Of a DNA stretch of 64,000 nt, positions 15,779-24,261 are shown piece after piece; position 1 is the first letter of the stretch, and each line of letters starts with the position of its first letter. The notes under the pieces were generated by a model. The model was not told the origin of the DNA. It did not search any database and was given only the letters and a program-made list of their open reading frames with translations. Source of the stretch: CAXSBR01 sp964236495 (GTDB lineage: Bacteria > Actinomycetota > Actinomycetes > Mycobacteriales > Jatrophihabitantaceae). The position numbers were made by a program, and so were the translations under genes. The stretch is taken from assembly GCA_964236495.1 (NCBI GenBank), contig CAXSBR010000003.1, positions 1-64,000 of the forward strand, read 5' to 3'.

Positions 15779-17041
15779 CTATCGGTCGACCCCGGATAGC
15801 CTGAGTGCGACGACGGCGTCGAGAATCGCGGCAGCGACGACGGCCTTGGCCGCGCGCGGAATCTCCACGGCGGCACCGGTACGCGACAGCAGGGTGACCT
15901 CGTTGTCCGGCCGGCCGAATCCGTGCCGCGCACCGACCTCGTTCACCGCCAGCAGGTCACAGCCCTTGCGGGCCAGCTTCTGCCGTCCGTGCTCGAGGAC
16001 GTCGCCGTCGCCATCGCCGGTCTCGGCGGCGAAGCCCACCAGAATCGGGGTGGCTGCAGGCCCGCGCGCGACGACGAGTTCGGCCAGAATGTCGGGATTA
16101 GCAACGAGCTCTACTGCAGCCGGCGAACCGTTTTTTTTGATCTTGGAGGCCGTCGGGGCGGCGGGGCGGAAGTCCGCGACGGCGGCCGCCATCACTACGA
16201 CGTCGGCCTGCGCCGCGGCCGCATGCGTCGCGGTGCGGAGCTCGAGTGCCGTCGACACCCGCTGGACGTCGACGCCGCTGGGATCGGGAAGTTCGGTGTT
16301 GGCAGCGATCAGCGTGACGTGCGCCCCACGCAGTGCGGCCACCGCAGCCACGGCGTACCCCTGCCGGCCCGAAGACCGATTGCCCAGGTAGCGCACCGGA
16401 TCCAGCGGCTCGCGGGTGCCGCCGGCGGTGACAAGCATTTTCGCTCCCACGAGGTCACGTTCGATGCCCCGGTGCAGCAGCAGCTCGGCCAGTTCGGCGA
16501 TCTGCGCGGGCTCGGGCAGTCGGCCCGTGCCGGTGTCGGATCCGGTGAGCCGACCGCTGGCAGGCTCGACGACGCACACTGCGCGCGCACGCAGGCGGGC
16601 GACGTTGTCCACGACGGCCGGGTGCTCCCACATCTCGGTGTGCATGGCCGGCGCCATCAGCACCGGGCAGCGGGCGGTGAGCAAGGTGGCAGTGAGCAGG
16701 TCGTCGGCCAGGCCGTTGGCGGCCCTGCCGATGAGGTCCGCGGTAGCCGGTGCGACCACGACGAGATCGGCGCTGCGGCCCAGGGCCACATGTGCCACGT
16801 CTACGGCACCGTTCCAGACTTCACTGTGCGCCCGCTTGTGCGACAGCGCCACCCACGTGGCGGTGCCGACGAAACGCAGCGCCGCGGCAGTGGGTACCAC
16901 GGTGACATCGTGGCCCGCCTCGGTCAGAAGTCGCAGCAGTGCCACGGCCTTGTAGGCCGCTATGCCACCGCCGACGCCCAGGACGATCCGGCGACCCGTA
17001 GTGGCGGCGACGGCCGTCCTGTCGGGCTCAGACACGGCCAT
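15779..17041 (-). CDS. coaBC: Bifunctional phosphopantothenoylcysteine synthetase/decarboxylase
   Basis: The 420-residue fusion carries two steps of coenzyme A synthesis. The N-terminal CoaC flavoprotein half has G-G-I-A-A-Y-K-A, S-H-K-R-A-H-S-E-V-W with the catalytic histidine, and P-A-M-H-T-E-M-W. The C-terminal CoaB half has T-A-G-G-T-R-E-P-L-D-P-V-R and the K-I-K-K nucleotide-binding motif. That last motif is encoded over a run of eight A residues (16131-16138 as T on plus), a possible slippage site in otherwise GC-rich DNA. It sits 25 bases after rpoZ. Confidence 0.96.
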   Translation of the reverse strand: MAVSEPDRTAVAATTGRRIVLGVGGGIAAYKAVALLRLLTEAGHDVTVVPTAAALRFVGTATWVALSHKRAHSEVWNGAVDVAHVALGRSADLVVVAPATADLIGRAANGLADDLLTATLLTARCPVLMAPAMHTEMWEHPAVVDNVARLRARAVCVVEPASGRLTGSDTGTGRLPEPAQIAELAELLLHRGIERDLVGAKMLVTAGGTREPLDPVRYLGNRSSGRQGYAVAAVAALRGAHVTLIAANTELPDPSGVDVQRVSTALELRTATHAAAAQADVVVMAAAVADFRPAAPTASKIKKNGSPAAVELVANPDILAELVVARGPAATPILVGFAAETGDGDGDVLEHGRQKLARKGCDLLAVNEVGARHGFGRPDNEVTLLSRTGAAVEIPRAAKAVVAAAILDAVVALRLSGVDR

Positions 17042-17066
17042 GTCAGCCCAACGCGTGCTGTCGCAC

Positions 17067-17486
17067 TCAGCTCAGTTCGGAATCGTCGGCGGTCGTCTCG
17101 GCCGAGTCGACGGCAGCGCCCTCCGGCGGTGTGTCGGTGCTGTCAATGCCGCCTACGCCGGCGAGGCTGTCAGCGCCGTCGACGGTGTCGAGGCCGTCGA
17201 TGCCGTTGAGGTCGGGCACGCCGCCCTCGCTGCCCGGCACCATGGGCTTGAACTCGACGAGGTCGGCGTTGATCTCGCGCAGCGCGATCGACAGCGGCTT
17301 TTCCTGCGGTGCGGTGTCGACCAGCGGGCCGACGTACTCCAGCAATCCCTCGCCCAGCTGGCTGTAGTAGGCGTTGATCTGCCGAGCACGCTTGGCCGCG
17401 ACGATCACCAGCGCGTACTTCGACTGGGTGCGCTCGAGCAGCTCGTCGATCGGCGGGTTGATGATGCCTTCGGTGCTGCTGGTCAT
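17067..17486 (-). CDS. rpoZ: RNA polymerase omega subunit with acidic C-terminal extension
   Basis: Omega helps assemble RNA polymerase by binding beta'. The N-terminal 75 residues are canonical (G-I-I-N-P-P-I-D-E-L-L-E-R, S-K-Y-A-L-V-I-V-A-A-K-R-A-R-Q-I-N-A-Y). The 139-residue protein is longer than typical 85-110-residue homologues because of a low-complexity Asp/Gly/Ala tail with repeated L-x-G-x-D-G-L units. ATG at 17484-17486 is the conserved start. Order gmk-rpoZ-coaBC is standard. Confidence 0.95.
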   Translation of the reverse strand: MTSSTEGIINPPIDELLERTQSKYALVIVAAKRARQINAYYSQLGEGLLEYVGPLVDTAPQEKPLSIALREINADLVEFKPMVPGSEGGVPDLNGIDGLDTVDGADSLAGVGGIDSTDTPPEGAAVDSAETTADDSELS

Positions 17487-17556
17487 CGGTTGTCCTTCGT
17501 AGCAGTGGGTAGCTAGGGCGTTGTGGTGAGTCGCAACTGCTGCGTCTGCAGGCGAC

Positions 17557-18114
17557 TCAGGCACACGCAGAATCGATCAATCTTACCAATTGCTCGGCCG
17601 CGCGCTCGACATCGTCATTGACCACTACTACGTCGAACTCTGCGACGGCGGCCAATTCCTGCTTCGCGCGCTCCAGCCTGGCGCGCACATCCTCACCGTT
17701 CTCGGTGCCCCGACCGCGCAGCCGGTGCTCCAACTCCTCGTGCGAGGGCGGGCTCAGGAAGACCAGCTGGGCGTCGGCAGTCCGGGCTCGGACCTGCCGG
17801 GCTCCCTGCAGGTCGATCTCCAGCAACGTCGGGTTGCCCGCGGCCAGCCGCTCCTGCACCGCGGCGCGCGGCGTGCCGTAACCGTTGCCGGCGAACTCGG
17901 CATGCTCGAGCAGTGCGTCAGCGGCCACCAGCTCGTCGTACTCGGCGCGGCTGAGGAAGTGGTACTCAATGCCGTCGACCTCACCCGGACGTGGCAGCCG
18001 GGTCGTCACTGACACCGATACCCAGATGTGCGGATATCGGCGCCGTACTGCCGCCACGACCGTGCCCTTCCCCACACCGGAGGGCCCGGAAAGCACTGTC
18101 AGCCGCTCCGCCAT
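17557..18114 (-). CDS. gmk: Guanylate kinase
   Basis: Gmk phosphorylates GMP to GDP. The 185-residue protein begins M-A-E-R-L-T-V-L-S-G-P-S-G-V-G-K-G-T, the Walker A loop, and has S-V-S-V-T-T-R-L-P-R-P-G-E-V-D-G and Y-H-F-L-S GMP-binding segments. In most actinobacteria mihF lies directly upstream; here the next gene is a sortase and no mihF is found. Confidence 0.97.
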   Translation of the reverse strand: MAERLTVLSGPSGVGKGTVVAAVRRRYPHIWVSVSVTTRLPRPGEVDGIEYHFLSRAEYDELVAADALLEHAEFAGNGYGTPRAAVQERLAAGNPTLLEIDLQGARQVRARTADAQLVFLSPPSHEELEHRLRGRGTENGEDVRARLERAKQELAAVAEFDVVVVNDDVERAAEQLVRLIDSACA

Positions 18115-18261
18115 CGTCGCGACGTTACCGCTTGGGCGATCTTCAGATCGTGTGCGCCTGCGTAGACGCAGGCGGTTTTACGATCGTGGCGGTACTGGGG
18201 AGGCTACCGGCGACAGGCGTCGACGGACTTGCCGTGTCCGGCCACAACTCCAGTCGGTGGT

Positions 18262-19179
18262 CTATCCGTTCGTCGGCTGGTACGGCGAAGACGGACTGTC
18301 CAGGACTGCAGTGACGATCAAGTTGTCGACGTAGCTGCGTCGGGCTCGATCGAAGTTGCCGGTACAGGTAACCAGTTTCAGCTCCGCTAACGGCGTCGGC
18401 CCGTACACCTTGTCCGTGGGGAAAGCCGCCTTGTAGAACTCCTGCTTGCCTGAAACCGTGAACGACAGCCGACTACCCGTGCTGGTCACGACCACGACGT
18501 GGTCACCGACACCCAACTTGGTCAGACGGTAGAACACCGCCGGCCCCTGGTAGGAATCGATGTGTCCGGCGATGACCGCCGGACCGACGTCGCCGGGACG
18601 GACGCCGGCGGCGAACCACCCGGCCTGCTGCCACTTCGGCGGTGACTGCAGACTGCCGTCGGCGAGCAGGTGCAGCGGATATAGCGACGTGTGCACGCCG
18701 ATCTTGTCCACGATCAATTCCACCGGCCTCCCCGCGCTGGGCGCTGTGGTGGGCGCATCGACGGGTACCTGCAGGGTCGGAGTCGCCGTGCTGCCGGGCG
18801 CCCCGACGGCGGTTGACGGTGCACCCGTCGGCGCCGCCGCTACGGCGCCCGTCGCCGGCCGGGTCGATGTGACGCTGCCGGTGCTGACCGTACTGACGGT
18901 GCTGGCATTGCTTGCACTGCCTCGGGTGCCAGAGGAGTTCCCGGCGTTTACCGCCACGATCCCTGCGACGACGACGGTGACAACCGACGCTGCGCCGATC
19001 GCGCCACGACGGCGCGTCGACTGCGAGCCACCGCGGTGCCGCCCACCGTGTGCGTCAGCCGTAGCGGGTGCCGGTCCGCGTTGCCGCGCGGAAGCGGTTT
19101 GCGGAGTCGGCGTAGCTGCCCGGTCTTCGCCTGGCGGCTTGGCGTCGAAGCGATGCGGGCGGAAGTTCCGCCGCCTCAC
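18262..19179 (-). CDS. Class F sortase
   Basis: Sortases join surface proteins by transpeptidation or cut them. This 305-residue protein has a basic cytoplasmic N-terminus, a transmembrane segment at about residues 60-78, a long Ser/Thr/Pro linker and a sortase domain from about 150. Catalytic residues are visible: His206 in A-G-H-I-D-S, Cys272 in L-V-T-C-T-G-N-F and an arginine at 280-281 in R-R-S-Y. The pattern is class F, a mainly actinobacterial group with poorly known substrates. GTGA overlap couples it to the DUF4397 gene upstream, so the two probably act together at the cell surface. Confidence 0.88.
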   Translation of the reverse strand: MRRRNFRPHRFDAKPPGEDRAATPTPQTASARQRGPAPATADAHGGRHRGGSQSTRRRGAIGAASVVTVVVAGIVAVNAGNSSGTRGSASNASTVSTVSTGSVTSTRPATGAVAAAPTGAPSTAVGAPGSTATPTLQVPVDAPTTAPSAGRPVELIVDKIGVHTSLYPLHLLADGSLQSPPKWQQAGWFAAGVRPGDVGPAVIAGHIDSYQGPAVFYRLTKLGVGDHVVVVTSTGSRLSFTVSGKQEFYKAAFPTDKVYGPTPLAELKLVTCTGNFDRARRSYVDNLIVTAVLDSPSSPYQPTNG

Positions 19180-20174
19180 GCCGCGATGGACCCGGACCGC
19201 TCGCGGCGGGGACGCTGCTGCGAACGGCGGTTGCGCGCCGACCGCAGACCGGTTCCAGCCACACCCGCCATAAGCAAGGCCACGAGCCAGCTCATGGGGT
19301 GCCAGCCGGCGCCTCCACCGGAAACGAACGACGTAGCCGTACCGCCGCCACCGGCGTCGATCGGGCCCTTCGGCATCGCCGAGGGCGCTGCGGAATCGAG
19401 CAGGCTGCGCACGGTGATGCCGCCGTCAGCGGCATCGAGCACCAATACCGACTGGCTCTGACCGGCTGCCACCTGCACTGTCGCTGAAGCCTTGACAGCG
19501 GAATCCACGTCACTGGCGGCGGCCAGGTTCCAGGTTCCTGCGGGCACGTCGCGGTAGCGCGAAGCAGTAGCGAAGCGGGCGTTCTCGATGATGGTCGGGC
19601 CCGACACGGCCTGAACGGTAACGCTGGAAGCGCGACTGGCAGCCTGGATGACCCGAACCCGGCCGTCGCCCGCCGGCGGCGTGCTGAGGTCGTCGGCCAA
19701 CACAATTCCGCGAACGGACGAACCGGCGCCTACGCCAGCCACCGTGTACGCCTTGCCTGCGCGCGCGTCGAGCGTCCAGCTCAACACGGCCGGACTACTG
19801 GCCGCAGCGCCGTGCTTGCGCACCGACACCGTGTACAGGCCGGTCTTGATCTGACGGTAGGGGCTCACCGCGCCGTAACGCACACCGCTGAGCCACTGCT
19901 TGGACGTGGTACCGGTGAACGATCCCAAGTAGAGGTCGACGCCAGGCATCGTGGGCGCGAAGTGCGCCGCGCGCAGCTCGGCGTAGGCGCTCGTCGCGCT
20001 GTGGCCCGTTGCGCCGGCTGCGGTCGCAGGGCCGGCCAGAAAGACGCCGGTCCCACCTATCAACGCTGTAGCCGCCAGGAAGTGGCCGGCGCGGTTGTGC
20101 GCACCCGGGCGACCGGCCCGTGCCGCACCGGTTCGCAGTGATGTTTCGACGGCCGTTGTGGTGTCTACGTTCAT
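19176..20174 (-). CDS. DUF4397 cell-surface protein with C-terminal membrane anchor
   Basis: The 332-residue protein has an N-terminal hydrophobic signal region (about residues 30-53, ending near A-T-A-A-G), an extracellular DUF4397-like region with two repeats built on V-D-L-Y-L-G, I-K-T-G-L-Y-T-V-S-V and G-R-V-R-V-I-Q-A-A, then a Gly-rich stretch and a C-terminal hydrophobic helix (W-L-V-A-L-L-M-A-G-V-A) with a basic tail. No L-P-x-T-G motif precedes the helix, so it is not an obvious sortase substrate although the sortase gene overlaps its stop codon. DUF4397/class F sortase pairs recur in actinobacteria; function unknown. Confidence 0.82.
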   Translation of the reverse strand: MNVDTTTAVETSLRTGAARAGRPGAHNRAGHFLAATALIGGTGVFLAGPATAAGATGHSATSAYAELRAAHFAPTMPGVDLYLGSFTGTTSKQWLSGVRYGAVSPYRQIKTGLYTVSVRKHGAAASSPAVLSWTLDARAGKAYTVAGVGAGSSVRGIVLADDLSTPPAGDGRVRVIQAASRASSVTVQAVSGPTIIENARFATASRYRDVPAGTWNLAAASDVDSAVKASATVQVAAGQSQSVLVLDAADGGITVRSLLDSAAPSAMPKGPIDAGGGGTATSFVSGGGAGWHPMSWLVALLMAGVAGTGLRSARNRRSQQRPRRERSGSIAA

Positions 20175-20267
20175 GAATTTCCCCGCTCTGCTGGTATCTA
20201 GTAGTCGTACGACAAGCTGATCGCGCCCAAGCGCGGCGTAACTCTGCGTGCGCTCGTGATCGTCGGC

Positions 20268-22091
20268 TCAGCTCACCGGCATCGCCGGAACGCCCCGCAC
20301 CGGAAATTGGACGGTCAGCTGCGTCGGTTTCGCCGACTTCGTGCTCTGAGCGCGGTACACCGCCGGCAGCGCGTAGACAGTCTTGCGCGCCTTCGCCACA
20401 TCCCCGACAGCGACGACGACTGTGCGAATCGGCGCCTGTGCGCGTCGCTCAGCGTCGGACTGCGGCGCTGCGTCGAGCCGAACGTTGCCGTTCTGCGTCA
20501 GCAGTGCGAGAAGGGTTTCCGCGCGTAGGTCGATCGAGCCCTGCTCGATCGCCGGGCGAACGTCGGATGCGACGGTGAGCCGGGAGTTCAACGCCAACTG
20601 ACGACCGGCCGCCGACCGGGCCTCACGGTTCCTGCTCATCATCCGCGCCAGCGCCTTGGCGTCCAGGCTCTGCACCTGCGACACCGACGTCGCGTCGGAA
20701 CCCGAGCCGAAGACTGCTACCGGAACTGACTTCGCCAAGAGGGCTTGCAGTGCAGGCAGGGCTGACGGTGTGTGCGTGATGACATATTTGACGCCGCCTG
20801 CAATTTGCTGGCGGTCCCGCGGAGCGGATACGCGAGTGAACCCAACCCGTGTCAGCGCGGCCGCCGCAGATGGGTCGGCGGCGATGGAGTCACCGCGATC
20901 TAGATTGGACTGCATCCATGCGACGGCATCGCGTTGCGCTCCGACCACTTTGAGCGTTGCGGCTGCCGAGGCGGCTCGCGCCGAGGTAACGGAAGCCGAA
21001 GGAAAGACGTAAGTCCCCTCGTCGGACGAGTGGTTGCCGCGGCCGGCAACAATGAGCATGAGCGAAGCGACAAGCACTGCTGCGACGCCGCCCGCGACGA
21101 CGACGAGCTTTCCGTCATAGAAGGCTCGCCGGCGCCTAGGCTCTGTAGAGGGCGGGTCAAGTAGGACCTTGTTGACACCGGTTGGTGGAGCTGAGTGCTC
21201 CACAGTCACCACCTTGCGGTAGGCGCGCACATCCTTTTCCACCGCGGAGTCGACTAGGGAAGGGCTGGTATCGCCCACAGAGAGCCGCTTGTCTGGAGGC
21301 GGAGCTACGCCGATCGGGTCGATCACTTGCGTCTCGTCTATCGGCGGGGCTACTGGTTCCCGGTGCGATTGCTCTGCCTGCTCCAACCCCTTCGGCTGGC
21401 CGGTCCCCCACGCGGGCCGTCGTGCTCCAGCTGATGCGACAGCCGCCACGGGGTCTGGTTCGACTCGGGCAGCAGGAAGTGGCCGGGGTTGACCTTTGGA
21501 CGAAGTCGACTCTGTAGGAAGGGAACTGCCCAGCATCGACACAGCTGTGCCGGCAAGTCGGCGCAACTGGCTGGCTGCAAACCGTCCACGACGGGAGACG
21601 GCGACGGCGACGACAGGCGCTTCCGTGCGCACCAGCTGGCCGAGGCTCTTGCCCAGCACGTCGACCGGCTTGGGCACAGAAATCCTGTCTGCGGGACGCT
21701 TGGGCGTTTCGCGCGCGCTCGGCGCAGACACTGATTCCAGCGCGCTGTTCGAACGTGCCCGACTCTCCGACTCGACGTCGTGCAATGTGACATCGGGCCG
21801 CAGCGCTGTCGCCACGGCAACTACCTCGGCCCGGCGAGAGCGCGATCCAGGTTGCCGCAAGCCGACGCGCAAGGGCAGGAAGATGCCACGACTGGAGGAC
21901 AGTCCAGCGGCGATCCGGCGAGCTCGCGGCGTGAGCGTGCGTGCGGGCGCAGGGCGTCGCAGCGGGCTCGGCATCGACCTGCCCGCTACCCGTCGCCGGC
22001 GAGCCAGCCGGGTCGCGGTGAGTCCGACGGCGGGAGCGCGATGGCGACGGCCCAACGCGAGCGCGGCCCATGAAGCGCCCTGTCGGGACAC
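20268..22091 (-). CDS. Large single-pass membrane protein of unknown function, start uncertain
   Basis: With GTG at 22091 the product has about 607 residues. Residues 1-325 are basic and low in complexity, rich in Arg, Pro, Ser and Ala. One transmembrane helix lies at about 329-349 (L-V-V-V-A-G-G-V-A-A-V-L-V). The extracellular part resembles soluble C-terminal domains of actinobacterial membrane glycosyltransferases: A-W-M-Q-S-N-L, a Y-V-I-T-H-T segment, then R-Q-L-A-L-N-S-R-L and G-S-I-D-L-R-A-E-T-L. No glycosyltransferase domain is present. The frame stays open further upstream with an ATG near 22354; no good ribosome-binding site distinguishes the options. Neighbouring sortase and DUF4397 genes suggest a cell-envelope role. 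Confidence 0.6.
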   Translation of the reverse strand: MSRQGASWAALALGRRHRAPAVGLTATRLARRRRVAGRSMPSPLRRPAPARTLTPRARRIAAGLSSSRGIFLPLRVGLRQPGSRSRRAEVVAVATALRPDVTLHDVESESRARSNSALESVSAPSARETPKRPADRISVPKPVDVLGKSLGQLVRTEAPVVAVAVSRRGRFAASQLRRLAGTAVSMLGSSLPTESTSSKGQPRPLPAARVEPDPVAAVASAGARRPAWGTGQPKGLEQAEQSHREPVAPPIDETQVIDPIGVAPPPDKRLSVGDTSPSLVDSAVEKDVRAYRKVVTVEHSAPPTGVNKVLLDPPSTEPRRRRAFYDGKLVVVAGGVAAVLVASLMLIVAGRGNHSSDEGTYVFPSASVTSARAASAAATLKVVGAQRDAVAWMQSNLDRGDSIAADPSAAAALTRVGFTRVSAPRDRQQIAGGVKYVITHTPSALPALQALLAKSVPVAVFGSGSDATSVSQVQSLDAKALARMMSRNREARSAAGRQLALNSRLTVASDVRPAIEQGSIDLRAETLLALLTQNGNVRLDAAPQSDAERRAQAPIRTVVVAVGDVAKARKTVYALPAVYRAQSTKSAKPTQLTVQFPVRGVPAMPVS

Positions 22092-22399
22092 CGTCGGCAG
22101 GGAGTCAGGGGCCACAGGGCCTGTAACACCGATGATTGCGGCATGGCACAGTCGCGGTGCACGCTGGTGGGAGCGCCGCCCAGCAGGTGGTGCCGTGCGC
22201 CGCACAGAGGGCAGCGCAGAATTGTCAAGCCGTGGCACCGTGCGGACCCCCGTCCCTGACGCACGCCGTGCTTTTGCCAATCTTGCTGTTACTCGAAGCT
22301 CGGTTGCTTTCGCCGTCAGCACCGTAACGCAAACCGCACCAAACCGCATCTCGATCAACAAACCGCGCAATGGCGGAGGATCACCAAGGAGGCGGAACC
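22092..22399. other. Gap between pyrF and the membrane-protein gene
   Basis: This 308-base stretch lies where mihF would be expected. I see no mihF-like frame. On minus, a GTG at 22264 opens a 92-codon frame with a C-P-L-C...H-R-D-C arrangement that could be a zinc knuckle, overlapping the next gene; support is weak. The membrane-protein frame is also open here and may start at an ATG near 22354. Confidence 0.4.
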
Positions 22400-23242
22400 T
22401 CAGCGGCGCAGAAAAGCGAACTCCTCGACGAGGCGGTGTGCTGCCGCGGCAACCGCTCTGCCGTCCGGACCCGCCTGGAGCACTTCGCGCGAGACGCTGG
22501 GCAGTACGCAAGCCAGGCCACGTCCGAACAGGCGCGCCACATCGGAAGCCGTGCCGCCCTGCGCGCCGATACCCGGCACCAGGTACGGCCCGTTCAGGTG
22601 CGTCAGATCGATGGGCAACATACCGGCCTCCGACGGCCGAACTGTCGCGCCGACGACGACGCCCAACGAGCCGATCGGGGTGGCGGCGCGGTTGCGGGCG
22701 GCGAGGTCGTCCACCACGCTCTGCGCGACCGTCGGGCCGGTCCGCGTGACCGCCTGCTGGAACGCCGGGCCCTCCGGATTGGAGGTGAGCGCCAGCACGA
22801 ACACGCCGGCCTGAGCGGCGTGGGCGGCGTCGAAGGCAGGCTGGAGGGAGCCCATCCCCAGATAGGGACTGAGGGTTATCGCATCCACCGGCGCGACGGC
22901 GCGGGCGCCGAGGAAGGCATCGGCGTAAGCCGCCATCGTCGAGCCGATGTCGCCGCGCTTGACGTCCAGCAGCACCAGCGCACCCGCCTCCCGACACCGA
23001 GCGATGGTGCGCTCGAGCACCGCGATACCCGCGGAACCGAACCGCTCGAAGAACGCCGACTGCGGTTTGACGACCGCCACCTTCTCGGCCAGCGCGTCAG
23101 CGCAGGTGAAAGCGAAGCGCTCGAGTCCGGCGACGTCATCGCTCAGACCCCAGGCGCGCAGGAGGGCAGCGTGCGGATCGATGCCGACGCACAGGGATCC
23201 GCGGGCGGTGAGCACGGCGTCCAGGCGCGCGCCGAACGTCAC
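22400..23242 (-). CDS. pyrF: Orotidine-5'-phosphate decarboxylase
   Basis: PyrF makes UMP from OMP, the last step of de novo pyrimidine synthesis. The 280-residue enzyme is the long type found in actinobacteria and mycobacteria. The core L-C-V-G-I-D-P-H, V-V-K-P-Q-S-A-F-F-E-R, L-L-D-V-K-R-G-D-I-G-S-T with catalytic Lys/Asp residues, and P-G-I-G-A-Q-G-G are present. The GTG start overlaps the pyrD stop (GTGA). It is the last gene of the pyr operon. Confidence 0.96.
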   Translation of the reverse strand: MTFGARLDAVLTARGSLCVGIDPHAALLRAWGLSDDVAGLERFAFTCADALAEKVAVVKPQSAFFERFGSAGIAVLERTIARCREAGALVLLDVKRGDIGSTMAAYADAFLGARAVAPVDAITLSPYLGMGSLQPAFDAAHAAQAGVFVLALTSNPEGPAFQQAVTRTGPTVAQSVVDDLAARNRAATPIGSLGVVVGATVRPSEAGMLPIDLTHLNGPYLVPGIGAQGGTASDVARLFGRGLACVLPSVSREVLQAGPDGRAVAAAAHRLVEEFAFLRR

Positions 23243-24261
23243 GCCAGCTCGCCGGTACTGGAACCGCGCCGGCGGATCTGCTCCTCGACGGACAGGTGGG
23301 CGAAGCCGACGGCGCTGGCAAGAGACGGGAAAGCTCGCTCGGCCAGGGCCTGCTCTAGCTCGGCAAGCACCCGGACCGGCGCATGCGGATCGCCGAAGAC
23401 AGCGGTACCGACCGACACCGCGGATGCACCGGCCAGCACGAACTGCAGGGCATCCAGACCGCTGCCGATGCCGCCCATACCAAGAATGGGCAGCCCGGGC
23501 AGGGCCTGGTGGACCTGGTAGACACAGCGCACTGCCACCGGACGGATGGCCGGGCCGGACAGACCGCCGGTGACGCCCCCCAGCGCGGGCGCCATCGAGT
23601 CGGTGTCGATCACCAGTCCGAGCAGCGTGTTGACCAGGCTGACCCCGTCCGCGCCCGAATCCGCGCAGGCGCGCGCGATCGCGACGATGTCGGTGACGTC
23701 CGGGCTGAGCTTGGCGAAGACTGCAACCCGAGGATCGGCCGCGCGGCGGACCGCGGAGATCACGCGCGAGGTCGCGCTGGAGTCGCAGGCGAACACCTCG
23801 CCGCGCTTCTCCACGTTCGGGCAGGAAATGTTGACCTCGATGGCGGTGACGGCGTCGTTGCTGAGCAGGCGCCGGGTCAGCTCGACGAAGTCGTCGGTGC
23901 TCGATCCGGCGATCGACACCATGGCGCGGGCACCCCGGCGTGCGAGCCAGGGCAGGTCCTCGCGCAGGAACGCATCGATGCCCGGACCCTGCAGCCCGAT
24001 GGAGTTCAGCATGCCGCTGGGTGTCTCGGCCATCCGCGGCGTTGCCCGCCCGGAGCGCGGGCGCAGCTGGATCGACTTGGTGACCACCGCGCCCAGGGCG
24101 GACACGTCGAAGAACTGGTGGAGCTCCCGGCCTGCCGCGGCACATCCCGAGGCCGTGAGCACCGGATTGGGCAGGGTGAGTTTCGGCCCCATCGTCGCGG
24201 TCATGTCGACGGTCGGGCGCGGCGGCGCCACTATCTGTCTCACTGCGTCACCCGATATCAC
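23239..24261 (-). CDS. pyrD: Dihydroorotate dehydrogenase catalytic subunit, class 1B
   Basis: The 340-residue flavoprotein oxidises dihydroorotate to orotate. It is soluble, without a membrane N-terminus, and has the class 1 active-site cysteine in V-N-I-S-C-P-N, the N-S-I-G-L-Q-G-P-G substrate segment and G-M-G-G-I-G-S for FMN phosphate. Its partner PyrK is encoded immediately upstream, so electrons go to NAD. Many actinobacteria use the quinone-linked class 2 enzyme instead. GTG at 24259-24261 overlaps the pyrK stop; starts a few codons inside are possible. Confidence 0.94.
   Translation of the reverse strand: MISGDAVRQIVAPPRPTVDMTATMGPKLTLPNPVLTASGCAAAGRELHQFFDVSALGAVVTKSIQLRPRSGRATPRMAETPSGMLNSIGLQGPGIDAFLREDLPWLARRGARAMVSIAGSSTDDFVELTRRLLSNDAVTAIEVNISCPNVEKRGEVFACDSSATSRVISAVRRAADPRVAVFAKLSPDVTDIVAIARACADSGADGVSLVNTLLGLVIDTDSMAPALGGVTGGLSGPAIRPVAVRCVYQVHQALPGLPILGMGGIGSGLDALQFVLAGASAVSVGTAVFGDPHAPVRVLAELEQALAERAFPSLASAVGFAHLSVEEQIRRRGSSTGELA

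Noticed and set aside
22400..24145. Long minus frame running from pyrF back through pyrD
   Set aside because: The part beyond 23242 is out of frame with the genuine pyrD product and is Arg/Gly-rich translation; pyrF starts at the GTG overlapping the pyrD stop.
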